Assembly: GCA_036394575.1 (NCBI GenBank)
Contig: DASWEY010000078.1
Span: 1-64,000, forward strand
Direction: 5' to 3'
DNA: 64,000 nucleotides
Source of the DNA: UKL13-2 sp036394575
GTDB lineage: Bacteria > Pseudomonadota > Gammaproteobacteria > Burkholderiales > Usitatibacteraceae
Below are positions 49,142 through 57,559 of the stretch, in pieces. Numbering within the stretch: position 1 is the first letter of the stretch; each line of letters starts with the position of its first letter. The position numbers and the translations under genes are program-made. The notes under the pieces were generated by a model. That model was not told where the DNA came from. It made no database searches and saw only the letters and a program-made list of their open reading frames with translations.

Positions 49142-49313
49142 GGACATTTCCTTGACGGGATTGGTTAATGCCGGCGACCCTAGAAGATCGGCGTGCGATA
49201 AAAATTGCGGGACGAAAATTGCCAGGCGAAATAAGAATTATGCACCCGGGCAGATGCCAGGCGTTCACCGGGATGCATCTACCCGAGCGGATTAAATTTG
49301 CAAGGTCCTTTAT

Positions 49314-49368
49314 TGGCGCGGTGTTTGGAGCAAAAATGTCCTAAACACCGCGCCAAATGGCGTTCTAC
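49314..49368. repeat. 55-bp dispersed palindrome, copy 3
   Basis: The arms TGGCGCGGTGTTT (49314-49326) and AAACACCGCGCCA (49343-49355) are a perfect 13-bp inverted repeat around a 16-base loop GGAGCAAAAATGTCCT, followed by the shared AATGGCGTTCTAC. It is the best preserved of the three copies (others at 23347 and 32274). It lies in the 351-bp gap between the thiolase and ubiA genes. Confidence 0.8.
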
Positions 49369-49374
49369 GTTTTC

Positions 49375-49496
49375 GGGAACTTCTCAAAACCGTCGCGAGC
49401 GGTCCAAGGTCGCGGCGAGGAGCGGAAGCGTACGAAGAGTACGCCGAGCACCGGAGCCGCGAGATTGGTCCGCGCAGTAGGTTTTTAGAAGTTCCC
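49375..49496. repeat. 122-bp composite palindrome after ubiA
   Basis: The ends GGGAACTTCT and AGAAGTTCCC are perfect inverted copies. Inside, AAAACC pairs with GGTTTT, CGGTCCAAGGTCGCGGC pairs imperfectly with GCCGCGAGATTGGTCCG, and the tip is GCGTAC-GAAGA-GTACGC. The whole segment can fold into one long interrupted hairpin. It ends two bases before the ubiA stop, so it could terminate ubiA or be a MITE-like element. The rest of the gap (49148-49313) shows nothing notable. Confidence 0.75.
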
Positions 49497-49498
49497 TT

Positions 49499-50365
49499 TC
49501 AACGCAGCCAGTAATCCGCCGCAACACCGGCGAATACCGCGGCGCCCAACCAGTTGTTGTGCAAAAACGCCTTGAAGCATTTCTCGCGTTCACGATGGCG
49601 AATCAGGGTGTAGTGATAGAACGCAATCGCCGCAGCCGCGGCAAGCCCGACCCAGTACGGCCAACCGAGGTTAAGGGCATTGCCGATGGCCAGCAGCAAG
49701 GCGAGCGTGAGGCCGTAACAGAGCATCACCGCCGCCACATCGTATTTGCCGAACAAGAGAGCCGTGGTCTTGATGCCGATCCTGATGTCGTCATCGCGAT
49801 CCACCATCGCGTATTCGGTGTCGTAGGCGATGGTCCAGAAAATATTGGCCAGCAGCAGCCACCAGGCCAGCGCCGGCACGCGGCCGGTGAGCGCGGCGAA
49901 AGCCATCGGAATGCCGAAGCCGAAGGCGATGCCGAGGTAGGCCTGCGGCATGGCGAAGAAGCGCTTGGTGAATGGATAGCTTGCAGCCAGGAACAGCGCG
50001 GCGAATGAGAGCTGAATGGTGAGCGGGTTCAAGAAAATCAACACCATCGCGAAAGCGATCAGCGACAACAGCGCGGCAACGGTGAGGGCTTCACGCGTGG
50101 AAATCTTTCCCGATGCCAGCGGACGCTGCGCGGTGCGTTTGACGTGGCCATCGAAATCGCGGTCGGCGTAATCATTGATCGCGCAACCCGCCGAGCGCAT
50201 CAACACGGTGCCGAGAATGAAGACGATCGCAATGACCGCATCAGGCCGGCCATTGCCGGCGATCCACAGCGCCCACAGTGTCGGCCACAGCAACAGCAGG
50301 ATGCCGATGGGGCGGTCGAGTCGCACCAGCTGGACATAGAGGCCCAGTTTTTTGCGCAGGTTCAA
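49499..50365 (-). CDS. ubiA: 4-hydroxybenzoate octaprenyltransferase
   Basis: This membrane prenyltransferase joins the polyprenyl chain to 4-hydroxybenzoate in ubiquinone synthesis. The first Asp-rich motif is NDYADRDFDGHVKRT, followed by RPLASGKIS, and the second is DTEYAMVDRDDDIRIGIKT. Eight or nine membrane helices are visible. I chose TTG 50365 (288 residues, the usual UbiA size, beginning NLRKKLGLYVQLVRLDRPIG); a GTG at 50404 would add 13 residues inside the upstream gene. It follows the TrpF-like and ubiC genes in one operon, so the substrate maker and user are together. Confidence 0.93.
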   Translation of the reverse strand: MNLRKKLGLYVQLVRLDRPIGILLLLWPTLWALWIAGNGRPDAVIAIVFILGTVLMRSAGCAINDYADRDFDGHVKRTAQRPLASGKISTREALTVAALLSLIAFAMVLIFLNPLTIQLSFAALFLAASYPFTKRFFAMPQAYLGIAFGFGIPMAFAALTGRVPALAWWLLLANIFWTIAYDTEYAMVDRDDDIRIGIKTTALLFGKYDVAAVMLCYGLTLALLLAIGNALNLGWPYWVGLAAAAAIAFYHYTLIRHREREKCFKAFLHNNWLGAAVFAGVAADYWLR

Positions 50366-51024
50366 GCGGGCGTTCCTGCGATGGCGGCCTGGATGAAGGC
50401 GCACAATTTATCCGCGTCCAGCCGGCCGTCGCTGCGCACGCCGCTGCAGATGTCGAGGCCGAAAGGCTGCACCGCTGAGATCGCCTCATGCACATTGCCG
50501 GGCTGCAGGCCCCCGGCCAAAAACAGCGGCAGCGCGACGGCCTCGCGAATCGCGCGGCTGATGCGCCAGTCATGGGTGCGGCCGGTGCCGCCCAGCTCCT
50601 TCACCGGCAGTTTCTGGTTGCCGGAATCGAGCAGGATGGCGTCGACATAAGGCGAGACCGCGCGCGCCGCGTCCAGCGATTCCGGACCACTCACATGGAT
50701 CACCTGCACCAGGCTGATGCCGGGCAGGGCGCGGCGCAGCTTGATCAATTCGGCGACCGGTACATGGTCCACCAGCTGCAGGGTATTGGTGCGGCAGCGC
50801 CGCTGCTGATCGACGATGGCCTCGGCGTCCTGGCGGCTGGTGAGCAGAAAGGTGCCGATGGCCGGCGGCACGCGTGCGGCGATGTCGGCGATCAGCGCCT
50901 CGTCGATCACGCCCGGGCCGCTGGGCATGGACGATACCAGCCCCAGCGCGGAAGCGCCGGCGCGCACGGCCAGGGCGGCTTCATCGGCACTGCTGATGCA
51001 ACAGATCTTGATGCGCGGCTTCAT
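50362..51024 (-). CDS. TrpF-like (phosphoribosylanthranilate isomerase-like) protein
   Basis: This is a 220-residue beta/alpha-barrel protein resembling phosphoribosylanthranilate isomerase. The general-base Cys lies in KICCI (TrpF has KICGI), the general-acid Asp in AILLDSG, the phosphate loop in ELGGTGRTHDW and LFLAGGLQPGNVHEAI, and the end GLDICSGVRSDGRLD is TrpF-like. The arginine normally found in the SPR or SKR segment after GFVF is missing (here GLVSSMPSGPG). In TrpF that arginine contacts the substrate, so a different substrate is likely. It sits between ubiC and ubiA, far from any trp gene. Confidence 0.82.
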   Translation of the reverse strand: MKPRIKICCISSADEAALAVRAGASALGLVSSMPSGPGVIDEALIADIAARVPPAIGTFLLTSRQDAEAIVDQQRRCRTNTLQLVDHVPVAELIKLRRALPGISLVQVIHVSGPESLDAARAVSPYVDAILLDSGNQKLPVKELGGTGRTHDWRISRAIREAVALPLFLAGGLQPGNVHEAISAVQPFGLDICSGVRSDGRLDADKLCAFIQAAIAGTPA

Positions 51025-51028
51025 CGAT

Positions 51029-51574
51029 TCATCGTCGCGGCATGGTGCGCAGAAAGACTTCGGTCACCAGCAAGGGGCGCCCGCGTCTCAGGAAAATGCT
51101 GCGCCGCGCCCAGAGATTGTTCGCATCGATGCGCGACACGTTGGCCGCGCGCCGGAACAGCGGATGGCGCATATCGATCTTGCGATATTCCATCGGCAGG
51201 CGCGCCACCGACGCATCATGGAACAGCATGTCGGCCAGGGGACGCGTGCCGAGCTTGCCGAGGCCGCGCCAGGCGCCGATCAGGTCGCGGCGCGCCGCCA
51301 GGCTGTGCGCAAACACCAGCGGCGTATCGCCATCGCGCAGCAGCACTTCGCGCACCATCGACACCTCGCCGGGCTTCAGCCCCAAGTGGCGGCGCTCGTC
51401 GCGATTGGGCAGCTGGTCCCGCTGCAACAGCCGCACCAGGTTGAAATGATCGACATGCCGGACGATGCGCGCCGTCAGCGAGCCGCGGTCCGTCAGCCAG
51501 GGATGCAAGGGATGCGGATGCGGCGGCGGCGCGGAGTGCCAGGCATCGAGTCGGGTCAGGCGCAGGGTTCTCAT
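51029..51574 (-). CDS. ubiC: Chorismate lyase
   Basis: This 181-residue enzyme removes pyruvate from chorismate to give 4-hydroxybenzoate, the first committed ubiquinone intermediate, in the cytosol. PHPLHPWLTDRGSLTARI, VMREVLLRDGDTPLVFAHS-like (here MVREVLLRDGDTPLVFAHS), the LGKLGTRPLADMLF block and the ending ARRSIFLRRGRPLLVTEVFL are the family features, including the Arg and Glu that hold the product. Length is normal. It is 4 bp from the TrpF-like gene and 17 bp after recG on the same strand. Confidence 0.93.
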   Translation of the reverse strand: MRTLRLTRLDAWHSAPPPHPHPLHPWLTDRGSLTARIVRHVDHFNLVRLLQRDQLPNRDERRHLGLKPGEVSMVREVLLRDGDTPLVFAHSLAARRDLIGAWRGLGKLGTRPLADMLFHDASVARLPMEYRKIDMRHPLFRRAANVSRIDANNLWARRSIFLRRGRPLLVTEVFLRTMPRR

Positions 51575-51591
51575 GACGCGGTCATGGTCCG

Positions 51592-53772
51592 TCAGACTTT
51601 CAGATAATGCTGGCGTGAACCCAGCCAGCGCGCGAGATGCTTGTCGGCGGCGGGCAGATCATGCTTCAACAACCAGGCCGAGGCATCGCGCGCCGCTTCC
51701 AGCAAATCGACATCGCGCTCGATATCGGCGAAACGCAGCAAAGGTGCGCCGGACTGGCGCGCGCCCAGATGCTCGCCCGGACCGCGAATCAGCAAGTCCT
51801 GGCGCGCCACTTCGAAGCCGTCGGTGGTTTCAAAAATCACCTTGAGTCGCGCGCGCGCGACTTCGCCCACCGGGTTCTGGTACAGCAGGATGCAGGTGCT
51901 TTGCTTGGCGCCGCGTCCCACGCGGCCGCGCAACTGATGCATTTGCGCGAGGCCCATGCGCTCGGCGTGCTCGATCACCATCAGCGAGGCGTTCGAGACG
52001 TCGACGCCGACTTCGATCACGGTGGTGGCGACCAGCAGCTGGATCTCATTGGCGACAAATTTCGCCATCATCGCGTTTTTTTCCGCCGGCTTCATGCGCC
52101 CGTGCACCAGGCCCACGCGCAGGTCGGGGAAGGTGTTTTGCAGGCGTTCAAAAGTATCGACGGCGGTTTGCAGTTGCAGGGTTTCGGATTCCTCGATCAG
52201 CGGACATACCCAGTAAGCCTGGGCGCCGGCCTCGCAGGCGCGACGGATGCGCTCGAGAATTTCGTCGCGCCGCGCATCCGCGATCAGGCGCGTCTGGACC
52301 GGCGTGCGGCCCGGCGGGAGTTCGTCGATCACCGAGACATCGAGGTCGGCGAAGTAACTCATCGACAAGGTGCGCGGGATCGGCGTGGCGCTCATCATCA
52401 GCTGGTGGGCCTCCTGCCCGCGTTCACCGGCGCCAACGTTTTTTCCCTGGTCCGCCGTGCTGCCTGCCTTTTCGCGAAGGGCCAGCCGCTGCCCGACACC
52501 GAAGCGATGCTGCTCGTCAATGATGGCGAGACCCAGATTGGCGAAGCTGACGCCGTCCTGGAACAATGCATGGGTGCCGATGGCGAGTTGCGTCGTACCC
52601 GCGGCAATCGCCGCAATGGCCTCGCGTTTTTCCCTGGCCTTGAGGCTGCCGGTGAGCCAGGTGACGGTCACGCCCAGCGGCGCCAGCAATTGCGAGAGTT
52701 TGCGGAAATGCTGCTCGGCGAGAATTTCGGTGGGCGCCATCAATGCGGCCTGGTAGCCGTTTTCGATGGCCTGCGCCGCCGCCAGTGCCGCCACCACCGT
52801 CTTGCCGCTGCCCACATCGCCCTGCAGCAGGCGCTGCATGGGATGCGGCGCCGCCAGCTCGGCGGCAATCTCATGCCACGAACGCAGCTGCGCGCCGGTC
52901 AAGGCAAACGGCAGCGACTCTTTCAAGGCACGGGTGAGTTTGCTTTTGCCGATCAGCTGCGGAGCGGATTTGGCGTCGCGCGCGGCGCGGGCCTTTTTCA
53001 TCGCCAGTTGCTGAGCCAGCAGCTCATCGAACTTGATGCGCCGCCACGCCGGATGCGTGCGCTCGACCAAGCTGGCCTGCACCGCATCGGCGGACGGGCG
53101 ATGCAGGGTCAGCACGCTGCTTGAGAAATCATGCAGCTGGAGTTTGTTACGCAGCGATTCGGGCAACGCATCGTCGAAAGCGTGCCTGGCTTGCAGCGCG
53201 GCCAGCGATTTGTCGATGGCGCGCCGCAGCAGGTATTGCGAGACGCCGGCGGTGGCCGGATACACCGGCGTCAGCGCTTCCGGCACCGCTTCGCCGGCGC
53301 CGACGATGCGGTAGCGCGGATGAACCATCTCCGCGCCGAAGAAGCCCTGGCGCACTTCGCCGAACAGGCGCAGGCGCTTGCCCACTGCCATTTGCTTGAC
53401 CTGGCTGCCGTAAAAATTCAGGAAACGCAAGTAGAGCAGATCGTCGCCGTCTTTCGCCTGCACCACCAGTTGGCGGCGCGGGCGATAAGCAATCTCGCTA
53501 TGGATGATTTCCGCCTCGACTTGGCAGGGCAGTCCGCTCAGGGCATCGCGCACCCGGGTGATGCGCGTCTCGTCCTCGTAGCGCATCGGCAGATGCAAGG
53601 CAAAATCCCAGTCCTCGCGCAGGCCGATGCGGGCCAGTTTTTGCGCGACCGTTGCCGTTGCGGCGGGCGGCGCGGATGATGCGGTCTTGGCGCCCCTGCC
53701 CGGCTTCGCTGGCTTGACCGGTTTCGTGGCGGCTGCGGACTTCGGGGATTTGGCGATGGCGGGCAAACGCAT
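51592..53772 (-). CDS. recG: ATP-dependent DNA helicase RecG
   Basis: This 726-residue helicase regresses stalled replication forks and moves branched DNA. After an alanine/proline/lysine-rich extension (about residues 1-45, longer than usual) comes the wedge/OB domain (LPMRYEDETRI, LRLFGEVRQGFFG), then the helicase core: LLQGDVGSGKTVVA (Walker A), IIDEQHRFGVGQR (DEQH), MSATPIPRTL (motif III), and the RecG-specific LRGRVGRGAKQS end with ARQDLLIRGPGEHLGARQSG. It is upstream of ubiC in what looks like one long minus-strand unit. Confidence 0.96.
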   Translation of the reverse strand: MRLPAIAKSPKSAAATKPVKPAKPGRGAKTASSAPPAATATVAQKLARIGLREDWDFALHLPMRYEDETRITRVRDALSGLPCQVEAEIIHSEIAYRPRRQLVVQAKDGDDLLYLRFLNFYGSQVKQMAVGKRLRLFGEVRQGFFGAEMVHPRYRIVGAGEAVPEALTPVYPATAGVSQYLLRRAIDKSLAALQARHAFDDALPESLRNKLQLHDFSSSVLTLHRPSADAVQASLVERTHPAWRRIKFDELLAQQLAMKKARAARDAKSAPQLIGKSKLTRALKESLPFALTGAQLRSWHEIAAELAAPHPMQRLLQGDVGSGKTVVAALAAAQAIENGYQAALMAPTEILAEQHFRKLSQLLAPLGVTVTWLTGSLKAREKREAIAAIAAGTTQLAIGTHALFQDGVSFANLGLAIIDEQHRFGVGQRLALREKAGSTADQGKNVGAGERGQEAHQLMMSATPIPRTLSMSYFADLDVSVIDELPPGRTPVQTRLIADARRDEILERIRRACEAGAQAYWVCPLIEESETLQLQTAVDTFERLQNTFPDLRVGLVHGRMKPAEKNAMMAKFVANEIQLLVATTVIEVGVDVSNASLMVIEHAERMGLAQMHQLRGRVGRGAKQSTCILLYQNPVGEVARARLKVIFETTDGFEVARQDLLIRGPGEHLGARQSGAPLLRFADIERDVDLLEAARDASAWLLKHDLPAADKHLARWLGSRQHYLKV

Positions 53773-53820
53773 TGACGAAAATTATTTTCGTCAATTGTAC
53801 CGCTGCGGCCCGCTCCTCGA

Positions 53821-54210
53821 TTACTTGCCCGAGGAACCCGGCACCATGACGGCTTCCATCTCGACCTGCGAGCCGCGTGGTAGGGAGGCGACGCCGATCG
53901 CGGCGCGCGCCGGATAGGGGGTGGTGAAGTAGGTCGCCATGATCTCATTCACTTTGGCGAAGTGGCCGAGGTCGGTCATGAAGATCGACAGCTTGACGAT
54001 ATCGTTCATCGAACCGCCGGCGGCGGCACACACCGCCGAGAGGTTGTCGAATACGCGTTTTATCTGGTTCTCGATACCGTCGGCCAGCTGCATGGTGGCG
54101 GGGTCGAGGGGAATTTGCCCGGAGAGATACACGGTGTCGCCGACGCGCACCGCCTGCGAATAGGTGCCGATGGCGGCGGGAGCATGGGGGGTGGAGATAA
54201 TGGTTTTCAT
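53821..54210 (-). CDS. ridA: RidA family reactive-intermediate deaminase
   Basis: This 129-residue trimeric enzyme hydrolyses 2-aminoacrylate and similar imines made by PLP enzymes. Signatures are APAAIGTYSQAVRVGDTVYLSGQIPLDP, NIKAVCAAAG-like region (NLSAVCAAAGGSMNDIVK), and the catalytic Arg in YPARAAIGVASLPRGSQVEMEA. It lies between spoT and recG as in many betaproteobacteria. The ATG at 54210 begins right before the conserved KTIISTPHAPAA. Confidence 0.93.
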   Translation of the reverse strand: MKTIISTPHAPAAIGTYSQAVRVGDTVYLSGQIPLDPATMQLADGIENQIKRVFDNLSAVCAAAGGSMNDIVKLSIFMTDLGHFAKVNEIMATYFTTPYPARAAIGVASLPRGSQVEMEAVMVPGSSGK

Positions 54211-54242
54211 GTGTTCCGGTTTTCAGTTTCTTGCGACCGTTT

Positions 54243-56567
54243 TTATTTGGCCGCGTTTTTCGAGTCCTGCTTCTGGTCCTGCTTTTGTTCCTGTCGGGCC
54301 TCTTTGACCAGGCCGGATTTTACCCTTGTCAGGCGCACCACTTCCGGCAGATTGCGCAGTTGTCGCATTACGCTGGCCAGATGCATGCGGTTTTTCACTT
54401 CCAGGGTGAATTGCAGGGTCGAGTATTTGGCGTCGCCGGTGGCGTTCACATCGCCCATCTGGATATGCGCGATGTTCGAATCGGCGCTGGCGATTTCGGC
54501 CGCGAGCTTGGCCAGCACGCCCCGGCCCTCGATCACCACCAGCCGGATATCGACCTTGAACAGGCGATCGATGTTCGGATCCCACTGCACATCGACCCAT
54601 TTTTCGGGGTCGGTGCGGAACGGGCGGATCACCGGGCAATCGTGGGTATGAATGATGAGGCCCTGCCCGCCTTTCATCTGCGCGATGATCGGATCGCCCG
54701 GAATCGGCCGGCAGCAGGGGGCAAACTGCACCGCCATGTCCTCGGCGCCGCGGATCACGATGGCCTCCTTGGGCCGATGGCCCGTCATGTCCATATCCGC
54801 CACCGCAAACAGTTTGCGCGCGGCGACGATGGCAAGGCGCTTGCCCAGCCCGATCTCGGCCAGCACCTCTTCCTTGGTCTTGGCCGAATCGCCTTTCAGC
54901 AGGCGCTGCCAGTGCAGCTTGCCGATATCGTTGGGATCGAAGTTGAGCAGATGCACCGCCTGGATCAGCAGCAGTTCGCCGAGTTCGACCGATTCGGCCA
55001 GCTGGGTGGTCTTCAGGTAATGGCGGATATGCGAACGCGCGCGGCCGGTGGCGGCATAGTTCAGCCAGGCCGGATTGGGGCGGCCGTTTTCGTCGGTGAC
55101 GATTTCCACGCGATCGCCGTTCTTGAGGCGCACGCTGAGCGGCACGCTCTCGTCGTTGACCTTGGCCGCCACCGCGCGATTGCCGATGTCGGAGTGGATC
55201 GAATAGGCGAAGTCGATCGGCGTCGCGCCTTTGGGCAGCGAATAGATCTTGCCCTTGGGCGAGAACACGTAGACCGCGTCGGGAAACAGATCGACCTTGA
55301 TGTGTTCCAGAAACTCCAGCGCGTCGCCGGTGCCGGACTGGATTTCCAGCAACGATTGCAGCCATTGGTGGGTCTTTTGCTGGATGTCGGATTGCGACGA
55401 ATCTTTTTCATCCAGCGTCTTGTACAGCCAGTGCGAGGCCACGCCGGCCTCGGCGATCTTGTGCATTTCGCCGGTGCGGATCTGCAGCTCGATCGGCGTG
55501 CCATAGGGGCCGAACAGCGTGGTGTGCAAGGACTGGTAGCCGTTGGCCTTGGGAATGGCGATATAGTCCTTGAACTTGCCGGGAAAGGGCTTGTACAGGG
55601 TGTGCAGGGCGCCCATCGCCACATAGCAGGACGCCATGTCCTTGACGATGATGCGGAAACCGTAGATGTCGAGCACCTCTGAAAACGAGATCGATTTTTC
55701 CTGCATCTTCTTGTAGATCGAGGAAAGATGTTTCTCGCGCCCGGTAACGGTGGCCTCGACGTTGAATTCTTTGAGGCGGCCCTTGATGCCGTCGAGGATC
55801 TTGCCCACCACTTCGCGGCGATTGCCGCGCGCCGCCTTGACCGCTTTTTCCAGCACGCGAAAGCGCGTGGGATGCATGTATTTGAAGCCCAGGTCCTCGA
55901 GCTCGTAATAGACCGAATTGAGGCCCAGCCGGTTGGCGATCGGCGAGTAGATCTCCAGCGTTTCCTTGGCGACGCGCTCCTGCTTGGCCTGCGGCACCGC
56001 ATCGAGGGTGCGCATATTGTGCAGGCGGTCGGCCAGCTTGATGAGGATGACGCGCACATCGCGCGCCATCGCCAGCAGCATCTTGCGGAAGTTCTCGGCC
56101 TGCGCCTCTTCCAGGGTGGCGAACTGCAGCTTGTCGAGCTTGGAGACGCCGTCGACCAGCTCGGCCACCGGCTTGCCGAACTGTCTGGCGATCTCGGCCT
56201 TGGTGGTGGGTGTGTCTTCGACCACATCATGCAGCAGGGCGGCGATCAGCGCCTGCGCGTCCAGATGCCATCGCGCCAGCAGGGTGGCGACGGCCAGGGG
56301 ATGGGTGATATAGGGCTCGCCAGACTGCCGTGTCTGCCCTTCATGCGCCTCGCGCGCCATCTCGAAAGCCGCATCGACTTTGGCGATGTCGGCCGGCTTG
56401 AGATAGGACGCGATCAGGCTGTTCAGGGATTCGACGCTGATTGGCTCGGCGATTCCGTTGGGAGGCAGCGGCTCAGGCGCCGCCGGATGCTTGGCCGGGC
56501 GCGCCTTGCCGCCCGCGCCGGGACCCGAAGCGGAAGCAGGGGCCGGGGCAGGATGAGCGGTTGACAT
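54243..56567 (-). CDS. spoT: Bifunctional (p)ppGpp synthetase/hydrolase
   Basis: This 774-residue RelA/SpoT homologue controls the stringent response alarmone. The N-terminal extension (about 1-40) is proline/alanine-rich. The HD hydrolase domain has HEGQTRQSGEPYITHPLAVA and LLHDVVEDT, intact for hydrolysis. The synthetase domain has RLHNMRTLDAV and the later YGFRIIVKD with the NGYQSLHT block. Then come TGS (VYVFSPKGKIYSLPKGATPIDFAY), a helical region and a C-terminal ACT domain (AKLAAEIASADSNIAHIQMG). It is in the conserved gmk-rpoZ-spoT set. It may also act as the only long RSH in the cell besides RelA. Confidence 0.95.
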   Translation of the reverse strand: MSTAHPAPAPASASGPGAGGKARPAKHPAAPEPLPPNGIAEPISVESLNSLIASYLKPADIAKVDAAFEMAREAHEGQTRQSGEPYITHPLAVATLLARWHLDAQALIAALLHDVVEDTPTTKAEIARQFGKPVAELVDGVSKLDKLQFATLEEAQAENFRKMLLAMARDVRVILIKLADRLHNMRTLDAVPQAKQERVAKETLEIYSPIANRLGLNSVYYELEDLGFKYMHPTRFRVLEKAVKAARGNRREVVGKILDGIKGRLKEFNVEATVTGREKHLSSIYKKMQEKSISFSEVLDIYGFRIIVKDMASCYVAMGALHTLYKPFPGKFKDYIAIPKANGYQSLHTTLFGPYGTPIELQIRTGEMHKIAEAGVASHWLYKTLDEKDSSQSDIQQKTHQWLQSLLEIQSGTGDALEFLEHIKVDLFPDAVYVFSPKGKIYSLPKGATPIDFAYSIHSDIGNRAVAAKVNDESVPLSVRLKNGDRVEIVTDENGRPNPAWLNYAATGRARSHIRHYLKTTQLAESVELGELLLIQAVHLLNFDPNDIGKLHWQRLLKGDSAKTKEEVLAEIGLGKRLAIVAARKLFAVADMDMTGHRPKEAIVIRGAEDMAVQFAPCCRPIPGDPIIAQMKGGQGLIIHTHDCPVIRPFRTDPEKWVDVQWDPNIDRLFKVDIRLVVIEGRGVLAKLAAEIASADSNIAHIQMGDVNATGDAKYSTLQFTLEVKNRMHLASVMRQLRNLPEVVRLTRVKSGLVKEARQEQKQDQKQDSKNAAK

Positions 56568-56593
56568 GGCAGCGCATCCCTCCGACCCGTCGT

Positions 56594-56815
56594 TTACATC
56601 TCGACAGGCTGGGGCACGACCGGTTTCAGGATATCCACGCCGATATGGCCGGCGGAGATTTCGCGCAGGGCGACCACGGTGGGCTTGTCCTTGCCGGCGT
56701 CGACATAGGGGGCGGAACCCAGTGCCAGCTGGCGTGCGCGGGTGGTGGCGACCAGCGTCAGCTCGAAGCGGTTGGGGATCAGTTTGATGCAGTCATCGAC
56801 GGTAATGCGGGCCAT
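56594..56815 (-). CDS. rpoZ: RNA polymerase omega subunit
   Basis: This 73-residue protein, starting at ATG 56815 with GGAG upstream, supports assembly of RNA polymerase and takes part in ppGpp binding. It begins MARITVDDCIKLIPNRFEL and continues TLVATTRARQL, the highly conserved omega core, then a short tail IGVDILKPVVPQ. Next to spoT and gmk, as in most proteobacteria, tying nucleotide and alarmone functions. Confidence 0.95.
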   Translation of the reverse strand: MARITVDDCIKLIPNRFELTLVATTRARQLALGSAPYVDAGKDKPTVVALREISAGHIGVDILKPVVPQPVEM

Positions 56816-56938
56816 TTTCAACTCCAGGACGCCCCGCCTGCCGGGCCGGCGGGCGAAAGGCACAACAAAAGACACAAAAAAATCAACAGAAACGAACACC
56901 TGCGGCACCCAACAGGGGCAGCAGCGAAACCCAAAAGT

Positions 56939-57559
56939 TCAGGAAATCCAATCCGCGTGACGGGCAATCTGGCGCGATGCCCTCAGGCGAAGTGCGCGCA
57001 CGACTGCCTGAAGATCTGCCAAAGCGACGCTAAAGTCCTGATTGATAATAACATAATCGGCGCGATGAATATGCAGCAAATCCTCGCGGGCGGCCGCCAG
57101 GCGGCGTTCAACGACCTCTGCGGAGTCCTTGCCGCGCTTGATCAGGCGCTCGCGCAGCACCTCGATCGAAGGCGGCAGGATGTAGATATAGGTCATGTCC
57201 GGGAACAGCTTGCGCACCTGCCGCGCGCCCTGCCAGTCGATCTCGAGCAATACATCGGCGCCGGTGGCGCGGGTGGCCTCGATCCAGCGCCTGGAGGTGC
57301 CGTACAGATTGCCGTAGACCTCGGCATGTTCCAGGAATTCGTCGGCGGCGATCAGGGCCTCGAATTTTTCGCGGGTCACGAAATGGTATTCGCGGCCCTC
57401 CGCCTCGCCCGGGCGCGGCGGGCGCGTGGTGTAGGAGATCGACAACTTGATCTCGGGGTCTTTTTCGAGCAGGGCGGCGACCAGGCTCGACTTGCCCGCG
57501 CCCGAGGGAGCGACGATGCAGTACAGGCAGCCGGCGGGCAATTGCGCGACCTTGTTCAT
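56939..57559 (-). CDS. gmk: Guanylate kinase
   Basis: This 206-residue enzyme phosphorylates GMP to GDP. The P-loop is APSGAGKSSLV, followed by SYTTRPPRPGE and the GMP-binding YHFVTREKFEAL, AEVYGNLYGTS and VLLEIDWQGARQVR. The lid and end are normal (RLAAAREDLLHIHRADYVIIN). The start overlaps the yicC stop by 4 bp. A longer N-terminus (MNKVAQLPAGCLYCI) is usual in this lineage. Confidence 0.95.
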   Translation of the reverse strand: MNKVAQLPAGCLYCIVAPSGAGKSSLVAALLEKDPEIKLSISYTTRPPRPGEAEGREYHFVTREKFEALIAADEFLEHAEVYGNLYGTSRRWIEATRATGADVLLEIDWQGARQVRKLFPDMTYIYILPPSIEVLRERLIKRGKDSAEVVERRLAAAREDLLHIHRADYVIINQDFSVALADLQAVVRALRLRASRQIARHADWIS

